DNA from: Trichobilharzia regenti
Lineage: Eukaryota; Platyhelminthes; Trematoda; Strigeidida; Schistosomatidae
Direction of reading: 5' to 3'
NCBI GenBank assembly: GCA_944472135.2
Contig: OX235270.1
Coordinates: 144,165,632-144,229,631, forward strand
Length of the DNA stretch: 64,000 nt
The stretch's first letter is position 1. The number at the start of each line of letters is the position of its first letter. Of the stretch, positions 41,183-52,429 are shown one piece after another. The notes below the pieces were generated by a model, which had not been told where the DNA came from, made no database searches, and saw only the letters and a list, made by a program, of their open reading frames with translations. The translations under genes were made by a program, and so were the position numbers.

Positions 41183-42660
41183 CTAATAAGTCATGAATAA
41201 GAGAATTAGAATAAGAGACTGGACAAGCTTCTTCTGTACACAGAGTTCCCGGTTGTACTGACGAATCGCCAGCCCCTCCTCTCTACACAAATGCGGAAAC
41301 CTGACGTCTTTTCTACCATTTGGCCTCACTTTGTAGATAATCTTGAAAGGCGACTGTGGTGGAGCTATATGGCTTGAGTTCATCATGTACTCGAGAACCG
41401 AGCTAATAACTGTCTGACATTTTCCTTTTGCTAACCATGCCAGATAATGTTCAGAGATGCGTTTGGAAAGTGTGCGCTTGGTGCGGTCAGTGTAACTACC
41501 TTCATAGGAACAAGTGAATTTATAATAAACACACATTGAAGTGGCCCAAAGCAGCAGTTTATCCTTCACACATCCAATGATCATTCGATGGCTGTAGAAA
41601 CTGATCCGTAGCTCAGCCTTAAGAAAAGGCTCTTCTCAATGATTCGGATAAGTGGTTCTTCAGAATATCATATTTGAATTCAGTGTTCGCAAATAGCAGT
41701 TTTTTTCGGCACCGTCTGGATTCTTTCAGGCTTTTCTCTTAACTTCATGTTTTTCTCGATAAATCTTGGAGGATATCCATTCTCTATGAGGATTTGTCTG
41801 AGTCACCCCAGTTCCCCATCAACTGTATCACTGGAACACATCCTCCTTATTCTTGAGGATAAGGAGTAGGTCGAATTTCTCTTTCTTCTCAAAGGGACCT
41901 AACTATGGAAATTCGTGTACTGACCATTACATGTTGGTTTCTTGCAGATCGATCTTTAAAGAGAACCATCAGATCTCCTTTTTAGAAAAACATCCGAAAA
42001 ATTGAATTCTGAGTTTACCTCTGATTCCGATGTGAACTGGATGGGTTGATGGCAGCTGTTGAACTCTTTAGTTATCACTTCGATGTCGGCATTGTCGTTA
42101 CATATGATGAAATTATCACCCATGGTACAAATGGAAACTATCAGTAGTCTGTCGTAACATACTATTTTCTAGACTTGTCAAGAAGCAGTCTGCAAGTCAG
42201 GGACCCAATGGTGATCCCATCGCTATTCCATCTGTTTGTCTATACAGCGTGTTTCTGAACTCAAAATGGACATTAAATGTGCACCCAAATAGTGGTTCAT
42301 TTAAGCAGTGGAGTGGAACACCCGCGTCTACGTTTTTATCCTCAGTGAATTTGCATATAAAACAGATGATTTCAGTGAGAGGAACATTCGTGAAAGGTGA
42401 CGTAACATCCATGGATATCATTGATCGACGAATTCGAATGAATCAGAAACACTATGCTGACAGAGATTATTCGCTAATACGAATGAGGAGGTCTGCGCTA
42501 ATTTGACAGTAACATGATACGGTGAATTTGTCATATCCAAGATTGGACGTAGTAGTACGTTCTCTCTGTGCACCAGGGAATTGAGGGTTGTATTTGCTCA
42601 AATAGTTCAGAGCTGATAATCGATTCGTTCTTCATCTTCTTCAGCATTTGTGTTATCTTC
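41183..42660 (-). pseudogene. PLE-B reverse transcriptase and endonuclease, decayed
   Basis: The most extended PLE coding remnant. From the high end: SELFEQIQPSIPWCTERTYY and SFEFVD (fingers), then in 42421-42197 SMDVTSPFTNVPLTE (motif A, D-S-FTNVP), and YRQTDGIAMGSPLGP (motif B). Further down, MGDNFIICN stands where the family has Y-DD, so the second catalytic Asp region is altered. The linker follows, with GYPPRFIEKN-like text. Frame 41584-41183 gives WATSMCVYYKFTC, GSYTDRTKRTLSKRISEHYL, in which YIG has become YTD, and the C-terminal LCVQKKLVQSL. Stops and shifts separate all parts. Confidence 0.8.
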
Positions 42661-42664
42661 CCTC

Positions 42665-42945
42665 CAATTTGTTCACTTTGGTCTTTCTGGTTACTTTCTT
42701 TTGAAAATTTTGGAGGTAGACAATAAAGTGGTTGGGAGTATTGACAACTTCACAACCGAAATGGACTTACTGCGGATGAAACCTCGATGCAGATACAAAT
42801 TATGTCATCACTGGCGTATATGGGATATCCAGCTATCGATCAAAGTCTGTGTGTACTGCGCAACAGTTCTCTCTGTCTCCTTTTATAGCTATGAGACAGG
42901 ATCATCAAAATTCGAAGATATAAAGTAGATAGCTGCTTTTGACCA
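42665..42945. other. Unassigned
   Basis: The plus frame 42650-42928 has no recognisable domain; possibly further PLE sequence upstream of the fingers or LINE-C coding sequence. Confidence 0.35.
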
Positions 42946-42949
42946 CGGA

Positions 42950-43525
42950 CAGTTACTTTTTATCTCCCACGTGAAGTGGTATAGTATGGTGATTAGTATT
43001 GATGTTGGGTTGAGAAAGTTAGGTAAGTAGGGGAGGTCAATCGACAAATTCGTGAATGTGAATCTATTAAGATGGTTAGAGCACATGTTGCTCATGGCGA
43101 CCCATTGCATTCCTTGACAATCGATGTCAGTTGACATAGGATTAGGTTAGGAAGAAGTTAGGCGTGGCCAATTCAAAAACTTGGTATTAGTTCATTAGGT
43201 CTTTCATAACTGGCTTGAAACATGTAGGAAGATGTGGACAGTCTGATTAGGGTTGTCGCAGTGCTAAGAACCAATCACCTGAAACTACCGGTGATATAGT
43301 ACAAAATCGTCCTCAGTGGTGCAGATATATTCGCACGCCTTAATCCTCAATATCCACTAGACAGTCATGGTTTCAATGTTACTGTTCTCCTTATTTCTGC
43401 TTATGACTATTTCTTCAGTGGCATCTTTTCTCCCTTGTCTGACCTTGTCTGCTACACGAAGGGAGTGTGGCAAATTGAACTTCTGTACTTCTGTGCCAAG
43501 TTTTACGTGAAAACCAGTCACTCAG
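42950..43525 (+). mobile_element. LINE family C, C-terminal and 3' UTR remnant
   Basis: Parallels 61560-61870 and 62210-62375: the MVRAHVAHGDPLHSL block versus RW-GHVLHMRSHRLPQ, then GGAAGATGTGGACAG versus GGAAGGTGTAGACTTC, then a T-rich 3' UTR with CTTATTTCTGCTTATGAC and AAGTTTTACGTGAAAACCAGTCA. Different from RTE-A and RTE-B. Non-coding. Confidence 0.6.
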
Positions 43526-43659
43526 GCCCTGTAAACTAACACCTCGTAATGCTGAGCCTTTGAATACAGGTTTTCTCACTTGAAGTAAAAGTGCACGGAA
43601 TCATTTAAACTAATATCTTTAAAAGTAAAAGTAAAATCAGTAACCTGGTGTGAATTTTT

Positions 43660-43873
43660 AGCGCCTAACAGTAGGGGACCATGGTCCGGGGTTCGATCCC
43701 CGACCGGCGCACTCCTTTACCTCACTAAGCCAGAAATAAAGCTGGTGAAGAGGAAAGGTTGGGCATGAGGCCAGCAACTCTACCCTGTAAAAATAATCAC
43801 CACTGCTACAGAAACTTCAAGCCTCTAGCTTGAATCCCTATGTTCCACTGGGAACGTGAAGGAATAAAAAAAA
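43660..43873 (+). mobile_element. SINE-1 copy
   Basis: B box GGGGTTCGATCCCC near 43690, body CCAGAAATAAAGCTGG, GAAGAGGAAAGG, TACCCTGTAAAAATAATC, end CCCTATGTTCCACTGGGAAC then GTGAAGGAATAAAAAAAA. The first part of the tRNA head is deleted. Confidence 0.8.
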
Positions 43874-43874
43874 T

Positions 43875-44440
43875 AGAAGCGGACAGAAAGGAACTTGTAG
43901 GGGATCAAAGAAGTTTGAAAATTCAATTGAAACTGGGCCGTTTCACCGTCAAAGGTCAATTCGTCTATCTGTGCGAATTGAAACAGATGGTAATCAGTAC
44001 AATTCTTAAGGGACAACAGCTGGGCCTGCTCCGTTGTGGTGTGAATATCTAATTGTACGATGTCTACAAATCATCATCGTCAAAAAATACACCTTTCAGC
44101 TAACGTAATTGTTATATTATCCTTTTGGTAGTTAGGGGGGTGTTGGGGACAGTCTCGCCACCAGGTTAGGTTGGTCAGGCTAGATGGAGTGGCTAGAGCT
44201 CAGGTCTAGCGGGATTGTAAGCGTTATATCTAGTCGAAACCAAATGGGAATGAGTTATAAGCCATCCAAGCAGCCTAACTAACTGGTTTCCTAGAGACTC
44301 AGCTATGGGTTGGATTCAGAACCGAAATCCTAATAGAATATATAACGTCAGAGGTGAAGTTATGTCCGACTTCTACAGTATTTAAATTTCAAGGAAAAAT
44401 ACTGGTTAAGTTCGCATAGAGTCTCTGACAACCTCAGTTG
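43875..44440. other. No gene recognised
   Basis: Opening frames at 43840-44052 overlap the SINE end and lack motifs. The rest is unassigned. Confidence 0.45.
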
Positions 44441-44444
44441 TGGC

Positions 44445-45310
44445 AGGTGGGAAAATGTAACGATTGAAGAATCCGCACCACATTCAAATTACAGTGAAGA
44501 TGACACATTTACAGTATTGAAAACACAGGAAAGAAATAGTTTTTTCACTTGTGAGTTGGAAATTCATGAAAGGCGGCTTCTAATGTTGTACTGCATCACA
44601 GAAAGTAAACAAGATGGCAAGTTATATACTAGTGTTTACAGAAAACCCACACACCGAAAGCGATATTTGAATACATGTTAATTCCGCGTCTTGTCGATAG
44701 AAATGAGACTGCTGAAATCTTTAAGTGACAGAGTGGAACAGACTAAAGAATATCTATGGCAAGAAGTAAGACATATCAAAGAAGCTTAGTCAGTGAATGT
44801 TTATATTGATAAGTTCACTAACTAATAATAAGGATAACTTGAGTGAAAGATATACACAGAAAGATGACAACACCAAAGGTAAAGGATCTTAAACATCAAT
44901 ATTACTGCCATAAAAGAGGCAACGTCTGAAACTTTACGTAAGATTCTTTAGAAGACAGGGATGAAATTGGAATTCAAATGGAAAAATGCACAAGGAAACA
45001 AGCTTTGTCTATCAAAGTAGAAAACTAAACAAAATGGTTGGGATCATAGTGTATAGGTCAGAGTAGTCAGCTACTGTCAATTGAGTTAGCATAGTAGAAG
45101 AGCTCAGTTACCTCACTATAGGCAATCACACATTAATCCAATAGGATGAGACAAGGCGACGGTCTTGAATTCTAATGTAATAGGATAGAAAGTTAGATTG
45201 TCAACTGAAGCTTAGTTTGTCAAATTAAATGCGACCTTATGCGATAAGAATGACTCAACGCCTGTTCCAGATATTAGGAGAATTCTACTCCCCTCACGGC
45301 AGACGCCAGT
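44445..45310 (+). pseudogene. PLE reverse transcriptase thumb, linker and endonuclease remnant
   Basis: Around 44490-44530 DDTFTVLKT marks the position of the catalytic Y-DD box (first residue lost). LYTSVYRKPTHRKRYLNTC follows near 44620-44680, then SLSDRVEQTKEYL. A linker-like SETLRKIL-KTGMKLEFKWK lies near 44930, and from about 45100 text aligned with the PLE-A endonuclease remnant continues to 45310 (AATGACTCAACGCCTGTTCC). Same family type as 50580-51240. Stops between all blocks. Confidence 0.7.
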
Positions 45311-45314
45311 AGGG

Positions 45315-45865
45315 CGAACAACAACTATGAACAGCCTAGTTCTGAAGTTAAGTAGTAACAACTGCTTTCATTATGAACGGCAAATTATATTCCAGCCTCA
45401 TCTTACAACGTTATCTGGAATATTTATTGAAAGCACAAGGCGAATATATTACTAGCTTAGTTTTTGAGCTTCTAATGAAGTGAAGCCAAGCAAGACAGCC
45501 CTACCATAGCCCTCTTCTAAAATTATTTACTAGATAAGACTCACTTGGTACAAGGAGTGCCATGTTTCGACACTTGTGTTTAGTGGAGGTGTTAACGATT
45601 TTTCAATACGTAGCCAGACACTGTCTGTTTGACATGCTTATAAACTCCTTTCTCTACCTCTTTGCATCTCTTTCTCACAAATGAATCACTACTGTCACTC
45701 GTACATATCCCATTTGCATATTTTACATTCTGGTCAGTGATTCACTATCATCTTCACAATTGTGCTGTGTAGACATTAAAAATTTACCTTGCCTTATCAA
45801 ATGTTAGGCCCTCTCTTCTGTTGTCCGAGCAATTATTGCGTAATTTATCTCTATATTGGGATTAT
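45315..45865. other. No gene recognised
   Basis: No match to the repeat families; no coding frame. Confidence 0.5.
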
Positions 45866-45867
45866 GG

Positions 45868-46648
45868 GTTATATTACAAGCATCAAAAATAGGACTTCAG
45901 GTGAACATAGAGAAGACAGATGTAGTGATGAAGATTCCTGGCCAACACCAACAGCCACTACAACAACAACAGACAACAGTCAGCCAGCATAAATGGGAGG
46001 AACCTGAAAGAAACAACCTCCTTCACATACCTACCTGAGAAGCATCGTTTCAACTACAGGCGAAATTGACGAGGATATCAAAGCCATAATCGGAAAAGCA
46101 AGATAAGCTTTCATTACTCTGAAGTCTGTATGAAGATTAATAGCACTCAGCATCAAAATTAAGATCCGGATTTTCAACTCCAATGTAAAGTCAGTGTTAC
46201 TTACTAGACGGATCAGAGACTTACACTGAGCGTCATAAAGAGCACCTCAAACAAACTACAGACCTTCATCAACAGCTGCCTTTGTTCACTACTTAGCTCA
46301 AGATCAGAAAAGACCAGCAACAGGGATCTCTGGGAGCGAACCAACCAGGAACTGATTGTGCAACAAATAGACAGGAAGAAATGGAGGTGGACTGGCCACG
46401 CACTGAGGAAATCAGCAATTGATATCACTGGACAAACCCTCGACTGGAACCCGAAAGGGAAGCGGGTGGCGAGTTGGTCGTGAGTACAAGGGTGACTTGG
46501 AGGAGGTCATGTGAAGAGGAGGTGAAAGCATATGGGCGGCAGACCTGGAGCCAGGTGAAAACGTCGGCAGAGAACCGAACGTAATCGAGACGTGCGGCTG
46601 AAGACCTATGTTCCTCAAGGAAATAAAGGAAACAATAATAATAATTAT
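45868..46648 (+). mobile_element. RTE-A LINE 3' fragment
   Basis: Starts in the IGLQVNIEKTDVVMKI block, continues with the Gln run, the TSFTYL and ITLKS blocks, the TRKKW-WTGHALRKS block and ends GACCTATGTTCCTCAAGGAA with an AATAAT tail. Short duplications and frame breaks throughout. Confidence 0.8.
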
Positions 46649-46654
46649 AGGTTT

Positions 46655-47785
46655 TTAAGCTACGACTCTGTGCATCATCATAGAAGAGAGCACAGAATAA
46701 CAGCCAGCTTCATCGATGCTAAGAGGCCTTCGGTAGCATTGACCGCGAAGTAATTTGGAGACTATTTCAACACTAAGGCGAACCACAAATCTTTCTCAAC
46801 TTCATTCAACAGGTATATGAAAATATCACACGTCAAGTTACGCACAACGGAAAACACAATGAAGACTTTCAAATAAAAACAGGATTATGTGAAAACTGAC
46901 TACTACCAGTGATGACGTTACTAATCGTGGTGAAATCGATTATCCAGAAGACCGTGGGGAGCGACAAGACAACAATAGACCGGACTAATCAGAAGAATCT
47001 AGAAGATCAGGGTTTCGTTGGAGATTTATATTCACACAGGCAAAGTCCAACAGGATGGCAGAAGAGGCTGTCAGTACAGACAGGAGTTCAGCTAAACATG
47101 CAGAAGACGAAGATGGTGAAGATACTCACTCACTGTCCAACAACTACAACAACAACAACATCAATCAACGATCACTACTCACACGAGAAATTTGAAAGAT
47201 GTCACGCCCTGACTTCACTTATTTGGTTGGACACCAGCCCTCTGACTACAGATGGTATCACAGAGGGGGGTGTCGAGAGAAGTCGGAATCAGGAAGCCGA
47301 GTCACACATTCATCACCACACATTCTCCACTCTGACTCAGTGTGCACAACAAAAGCCGGATTTTCAACAGTAATGGTGAGTCAACCATCGCTTCATTATC
47401 GGTCAGAAACTTGGCGAACACATCACGAAAGCTGTTTACAACAGAAAACTCCAGATTCTTATCAGAAGCTGCCTCCGCCGACTCTTCACTGAGATTCAGA
47501 TGGCCGACTGGTTAGAAAGAATTAGCAACAAGTAACTATGTAGAAGAACTAATCAAGGACCTATTAATCGACTAATATTCCGAAGGAAATGGGGATGGGC
47601 CGAACACACATTGAGGAGACTGATGAGTGAAATCACACTCCAGACAGGTAGAGGAATGGTCCCACAGTAGGAAACGATGTATCTGATGTGAATCCAAGGT
47701 TGAAGTGGGGGCAGTCATGTGAAAAGGAGATGGAAGCTAAGTTGTTACTTCTATATCGCTACAGAGACTTTGCATATTCGTAACC
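46655..47785 (+). mobile_element. RTE-B LINE fragment (forward copy)
   Basis: A related but distinct LINE. Recognisable order: a motif A remnant (CTTCATCGATGCTAAGAGGC), QVYENITRQV-like text, motif B remnant, then the threonine run from an ACA repeat (47145-47160), and the EIQMADWLERISNK and FRRKWGWAEHTLRRLMSE blocks near 47490-47640. A very similar inverted copy lies at 52430-53455. Confidence 0.7.
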
Positions 47786-47789
47786 GAAA

Positions 47790-48165
47790 GTATTCTAGGC
47801 AGAATGGTGCAGACTTTTATCGATCGCCTCCATGGTGGACTCGATAGTGAGAATCAGATGGCCAGAAATGACCAGCGAACCAACAGTCGACCTATCCCCC
47901 CTAAAGTATGCGGGAGGAAACTGACATGGGTTAGAAATTCTCTGATAAGACTACTCAGTGATACCACTAGCCAGATTCACAAGTTGAAGCTGAATAGGAA
48001 TAGAATGGGCTGTGGTATGAGAGTAGCATGAAGGATATCGTGTACTGGGGGAAGACAATGGAAGCTTATAGGCCACAGTGGACTCTGGTTGAAACAGAAT
48101 TTCAGGATGTAATAGAGGTGTACTACTGGAGCCTTAAGTTCCATTCCCAATAATAATAATAATAG
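47790..48165 (+). mobile_element. RTE-like 3' end of a further copy
   Basis: The frame 47804-48031 contains TFIDRLHGGLDSENQMARND and KLTWVRNSLIRLLSDTTSQ, the C-terminal basic region again but diverged from both RTE-A and RTE-B. It ends GGAGCCTTAAGTTCCATTCC with an AATAAT tail at 48150-48164. Confidence 0.65.
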
Positions 48166-48169
48166 TAAA

Positions 48170-48848
48170 TATAATAGTACACGCAATACGTTATCATTTA
48201 AATTTTGTAGTTCAGTTAATTCAAAACGGAAACAAATGAAATGGTTGTTTTTTTTTTAAATTTCAGTTTACCATAATTTAACATAAGGTTACTAATAATT
48301 ATCGTGAATGTTTTCAGGTCGTACGTGTACACTCTACACTAGCATATAAGATCATATAAATGTCATTCGATTATGTGTATTCCAAGAAACAATGGAATTA
48401 TAAAAAAATTATAAAACATATTCAGTTATAATGACATTATCTAATTAGGAATTTCTTCTTTTAATGCTGATTTCTGTACATTCCTTATGCATTTTCCTCA
48501 CATGAACATTGTACTTTAATGTCTAAGGTTATTTAATCAAATATTTTCAGAGTTATCTTACTGAATTTCCAAAAAAAGAAATGAAATTCAAGTAGAACTG
48601 ATGATTAGGTACAAGGATATGTAAGCTAAATGGCTGCAACTTTCACGAAAAACTTGCTTGATGAGAAAATAATTTCTGTTCGAGAAACTTAAAAAGTCCC
48701 GCTTGCATTTGTACACAAATAGGACAGATCAATCAGTTATTTAGTACGTAAAGTCAAAAACTAAAGTATTTAGAAAGCCAAAGGGAGAAAATTACTCATA
48801 GCTGAGATCGCTTTAAATGTGACCTGATAAATGTAGACTTTGATAGCC
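48170..48848. other. No gene recognised
   Basis: AT-rich sequence without recognised repeats or frames. Confidence 0.5.
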
Positions 48849-49368
48849 ATAAGTATAAAACCTGGGCATTGTGGTAGAATACAACTCCATTATGGAAAAT
48901 ATTTTATTTTAATAAAATCACACAGTGTGTTGTACAGTAATATTTACTGCTGTAACCACGTTTCGAGTATAATTTATTAACTGTTCATAATCATATCAAT
49001 GGCACTACTCACATAACTTCCATGCTTCACTTATATACATGAATAAAACTGGATCAGACATTTGAATAAAATCAATATCAGATGAATTATGTTGGGAAAT
49101 AATATTAGTGTTATCAATCAAATGCAATCAGATAGGAAATAAGATATTTTTTACGGTAAAAACAAGAAACCTGTTAAAATGTGACTTGAAGTACATTTTT
49201 ACATTATTTATTATCCTCCTCTGATTTGAATGACGGTAATACTATCTTCCATATCTGTGGTATTAGCGTTGAGTCATTTTCATTGTGCATATGTTGTGTT
49301 AGGTGTAGACTCAATGAAACATAATTCAGTAATCAACCTCTCTCTCTCTCTCTCTCCACCTACCTATA

Positions 49369-49557
49369 TTACTTTTTAGAATTTTTACTCTGTCCCACCC
49401 ACCGTATTGTGTGGTTGTGTGTTAATGCATGCAGTGTGATTGCTGAGTGCTTTTCTCTAAATTGCTTATATTTGTGGGTGGGATTAATCATTCTAACCTT
49501 GGCTAAATTCTTATGTTCCGACAATTTGACTACCCCCGATCTACTAGTCTGACCCAT
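49369..49557 (-). pseudogene. PLE-A GIY-YIG domain fragment
   Basis: A 62-codon frame: MGQTSRSGVVKLSEHKNLAK, then RMINP, REKHSAITLHALTHNHTI. MGQTSR stands at the YIGQTSR position, so the catalytic region is just entered. It is the least mutated of the PLE-A copies. Confidence 0.7.
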
Positions 49558-49717
49558 GTAGGAATCCCGATAAGGCGGGAATTAGGGTGGTGGCATCCAA
49601 ACCTACAAACTTACTCAGAGACAAGTTTTGTAGGCTAAAGGACCCAGTGGACCTAATTAAACAGCATAATATAATTTACAAAATACCCTGAAATGACTGT
49701 GAGTTAAGTCAACTACA

Positions 49718-49759
49718 TATTGATATTAGCAATAATTTGTGCCTGAAACGTCATCAGTA
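49718..49759 (+). ncRNA. Hammerhead-like motif, PLE-A terminal repeat
   Basis: UAUUGAU (49718-49724) pairs along seven positions, one a G-U, with AUCAGUA (49753-49759). GAAACGUC precedes the second strand with the self-complementary ACGU as minimal stem III. The core strand is shortened (AUUA), so this copy is defective. Confidence 0.45.
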
Positions 49760-50020
49760 AATATTACTGTATAACTCTGATAGGGTAGTTTATCATGATC
49801 AAAGAAGTAAGCCAGAGGGGTATCGTAGCACCATTTTGGGTGTCTTGTATACTATTTTGCTAGAATCTAAAAAGAAGTCAAGAACTAACATATTCTGTGA
49901 TTTCAAGGCTAACGGGAATTCTGACACTGGCGAAGGTTTCTTCTTCCTCGTTTTGAGGATTGCCACAAGAATTAAAGCCAATGGATTTTCAACTATTGAC
50001 AATAATTAAGGCAGAATAAT

Positions 50021-50215
50021 TTTTTTTTTTTTGATTTACAGCTTGATTCCACACTGTATTTTTGGTACAAGTATGGAATTTTCAGCATGGATATCGGTAG
50101 CCCAAATTTAGCAGGCCGACCATAGATATCAGGTGTGCGCCGGCGTGGGCTCGAACCCTGGACCATGTGCATGGTCGGCGAGAGTCCTAACCACTGTGCC
50201 ACCGACGCACACATT
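50021..50215 (-). mobile_element. SINE-2 copy with poly-T (poly-A complement)
   Basis: A T run at 50020-50032 is the complement of the A tail; then the CR1-like tail (GCTTGATTCCACACTGTATT), body, and tRNA head with complement of GGGTTCGAGCCC near 50148 and GTGCGTCGGTGGCACAGTGG at the right end. Best copy for the family. Confidence 0.85.
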
Positions 50216-50344
50216 TGATTTCTCAAAGAGTGTCAGAAGATGAAAATTACTGAAAAATGCAATCGGTTAAAAAGTTACAATAGGGAAAAATAGAACAATA
50301 GCTCCTGCGAACGTCTAAGACAAAGCTTCTCATTGAGGTAACTT

Positions 50345-50570
50345 GTGCGTTGATGGCACAGCTGTAGAATGTTCGCCAACCACGCAGGTGGTTCTAGGTT
50401 AAATTCTCGGCTGATTCACTACTTTACCCAGCTGAGCCACTAATAGTAAGACTGGTAAAGTGGGTAGGTCAGGTGTCAGGTTAGCAACCAATGCTACTGT
50501 AACTTCAAATCTCTATCTTGAAGCCCGATTTTCCACTGGAAACGTAAAGGAATAAAACAAAAAAGTAAGG
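50345..50570 (+). mobile_element. SINE-1 copy
   Basis: Head GCGTTGATGGCACAGCTGTA and TAGGTTAAATTCTCGGC, body GTAAGACTGGTAAAG, end GAAGCCCGATTTTCCACTGG then AAACGTAAAGGAATAAAAC. Diverged full-length copy. Confidence 0.8.
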
Positions 50571-50579
50571 AAATTATTC

Positions 50580-51240
50580 TAGGAATTCACTTGTGCATCA
50601 CATCCACTACTATCTTTAAATTCCAAGGCAAAATATATGGGCGAAGAGATGGTGTAGCAATGGGATGGATCACCAATATCCCCTATCGTAGCACGTGTTT
50701 TTATGGACAGCTGGGAAAATACTGCGCTTACGACATTTCATCCCACTCCAAAAATATGATGGAGGTATGTGGATGACATTTTCACAGTGTTGAAAACAGA
50801 ACATATCTCTACCTTTTTGACACATAAACTCACAAGTTGAGGGAATAAAATTCACATTTGCATTAGAAAATGAACAGGGAGAATTAGCTATGTTATATTG
50901 TAAAATAAAACGAATAGAAGAAGGTAAACTATACACTAGTATGTATAGAAAACCAACTCATTTTAATAGATATTTAGACTTTAATTCATCTCATCCGTTA
51001 ACTGTTAAGGCAGGTCTAGTTAAGTGTCTAACAAGCCGAGTAATAACATGAAGTAGCACAACAGAAAACCTAAATAATGGAATGAAACAGATAGCAGAAG
51101 AAGCGTTGATGTAAAATAACTTTCCTATAAAATTTATTAAGAAGATTAAAAAAGGTCAAAAATAATGAAGTTAATAATGATAACATAAGTAAGAAGGAAT
51201 ATAGGGCGTCTGCAGTTTTATAAGAATAAAAAGTTCAGCG
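50580..51240 (+). pseudogene. PLE reverse transcriptase remnant
   Basis: GKIYGRRDGVAMG (motif B, DGVAMG) near 50640, then WRYVDDIFTVLKTEHIST at 50760-50815 with the catalytic YVDD box intact, EGIKFTFALENEQGELAMLY, KLYTSMYRKPTHFNRYL near 50930 and VKAGLVKCLTSRV at 51005-51045. Reading requires two frame changes. Linker sequence continues to about 51240 (AAGAAGGAATATAGGGCGTC). It is the only PLE copy here in which both catalytic Asp residues can still be read. Confidence 0.75.
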
Positions 51241-51309
51241 ATGAGTCTCTTCTCGGTGAATTCATTTACTTAGCTGTACATTCACATTTATATATACTTA
51301 TTTTTTGAT

Positions 51310-51912
51310 TTTACGAGCTGATCACGGATTGATATCAGTTAGAGACCCATTGAAAACCAACAGGCAGTTCTGGACAGCTGTTTCGTCAGCCTAGTTTGGG
51401 AGTCATTGGCAGTGCTCACCCACTCGGGTTCGAACCCAGGACTTTCCGGTTAGAAGGCAAGCTCATATACCATTCAGCCACTGGTACCATATCAAATGGC
51501 AAACCCACCAACCAACTTTTGAAAGTCAATCTGATGCTCGCTAGTGACTTGCTACAGGATGGAGTTTCCTGGAGTTCTAGGGAGAAGTTGTGACCAGTAG
51601 GATAGAGCAGTTCAAGCGTGATGACAGCTACTCACCAGCGATGATACTGGCTAGTGGTAGCGCTATGTCGTGAAATGGCAGAATTTATAATCCATGGGCC
51701 ACTGAATTGTGTCCCAGTGGATTTAATGGTCTACGAACTCGCTTTGTTTTTGAACCCTGGTGGTGAGTGCATACTGTTGAACAGCCCTAAACTAAAAGGC
51801 AACAGCTGTCCAGTACTCTCTGGTAGTTTTCCAATGGTTCTCCAACTGATATCAGCTCATTATGAAATCCTGTAACCAATCAAACACAATCCCTACAAAC
51901 CACTAATTGAAC
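51310..51912. mobile_element. Palindromic tRNA-like element, copy K
   Basis: Complete, diverged. Left arm: ATATCAGTTAGAGACCCATT, GACAGCTGTTTCGTCAGCCT, GGGTTCGAACCCAGG (B-box complement). Centre: CTGGAGTTCTAGGGAGAAGT, GCGCTATGTCGTGAAATGGC. Right arm: TGTCCCAGTGGATTTAATGG, GGCAACAGCTGTCCAGTACT, CAATGGTTCTCCAACTGATA and the tail CAATCAAACACAATCCCTAC. Confidence 0.85.
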
Positions 51913-51914
51913 AC

Positions 51915-52425
51915 TATTAAATATGTTACATAAATGCCTCGACTTTATTCACTCCACGGAAAAGTTAACTGTTAGGAGTTTCTGTTTTATTAACACGTAT
52001 TAATTTCGATACATTTTGTTAGCGTAACTATAAAACTATATTATCGGGGTGGTTTATCTTTAACACCTGTTTACAATACGCAAGAAATTATATCTAAGTG
52101 ACATCTTATATGAAATGTGTTCTACGTAATTAATAAAAGTGCACCTGTGTACATGGAATGCTGCAAAATACTGATGGAAAAACGTGTACTGGACAAAATT
52201 CATCCTTCTTTATGAAGTCACTGTAAATACGTGTAGAGACGTTCACGTGTCACTGAGGCATTTCCAGTCATAAAAGAAGTAAAGTGACCACTTTTCTGTG
52301 GTAAATGGTTGTTATCACTGACTTAGACCTAATACTTACAGATATGCACTGATAGAAACTGACTGAAACTAAAAACTTGACCAATGTTTTAGGGTTTCAA
52401 AATCACATATTCATTTTTTCTTGTT
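51915..52425. other. No gene recognised
   Basis: AT-rich sequence without recognised content. Confidence 0.5.
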
Positions 52426-52429
52426 TTGT

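Larger units (their letters stand above)
48852..49800 (-). mobile_element. Fold-back PLE-A with opposed terminal repeats
   Basis: Terminal repeat in minus orientation at 48852-49040 and in plus orientation at 49718-49800. Between them, the endonuclease part is minus (49560-49200; MGQTSRSGVVKLSEHKNLAK in the frame 49557-49369), while 49565-49717 is plus (equivalent to 17320-17460, an IIYKIP-NDCELSQ block). The switch of orientation at about 49562 joins two halves of the same domain head to head. A TC run (49341-49357) corresponds to the purine run of other copies. Confidence 0.75.
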
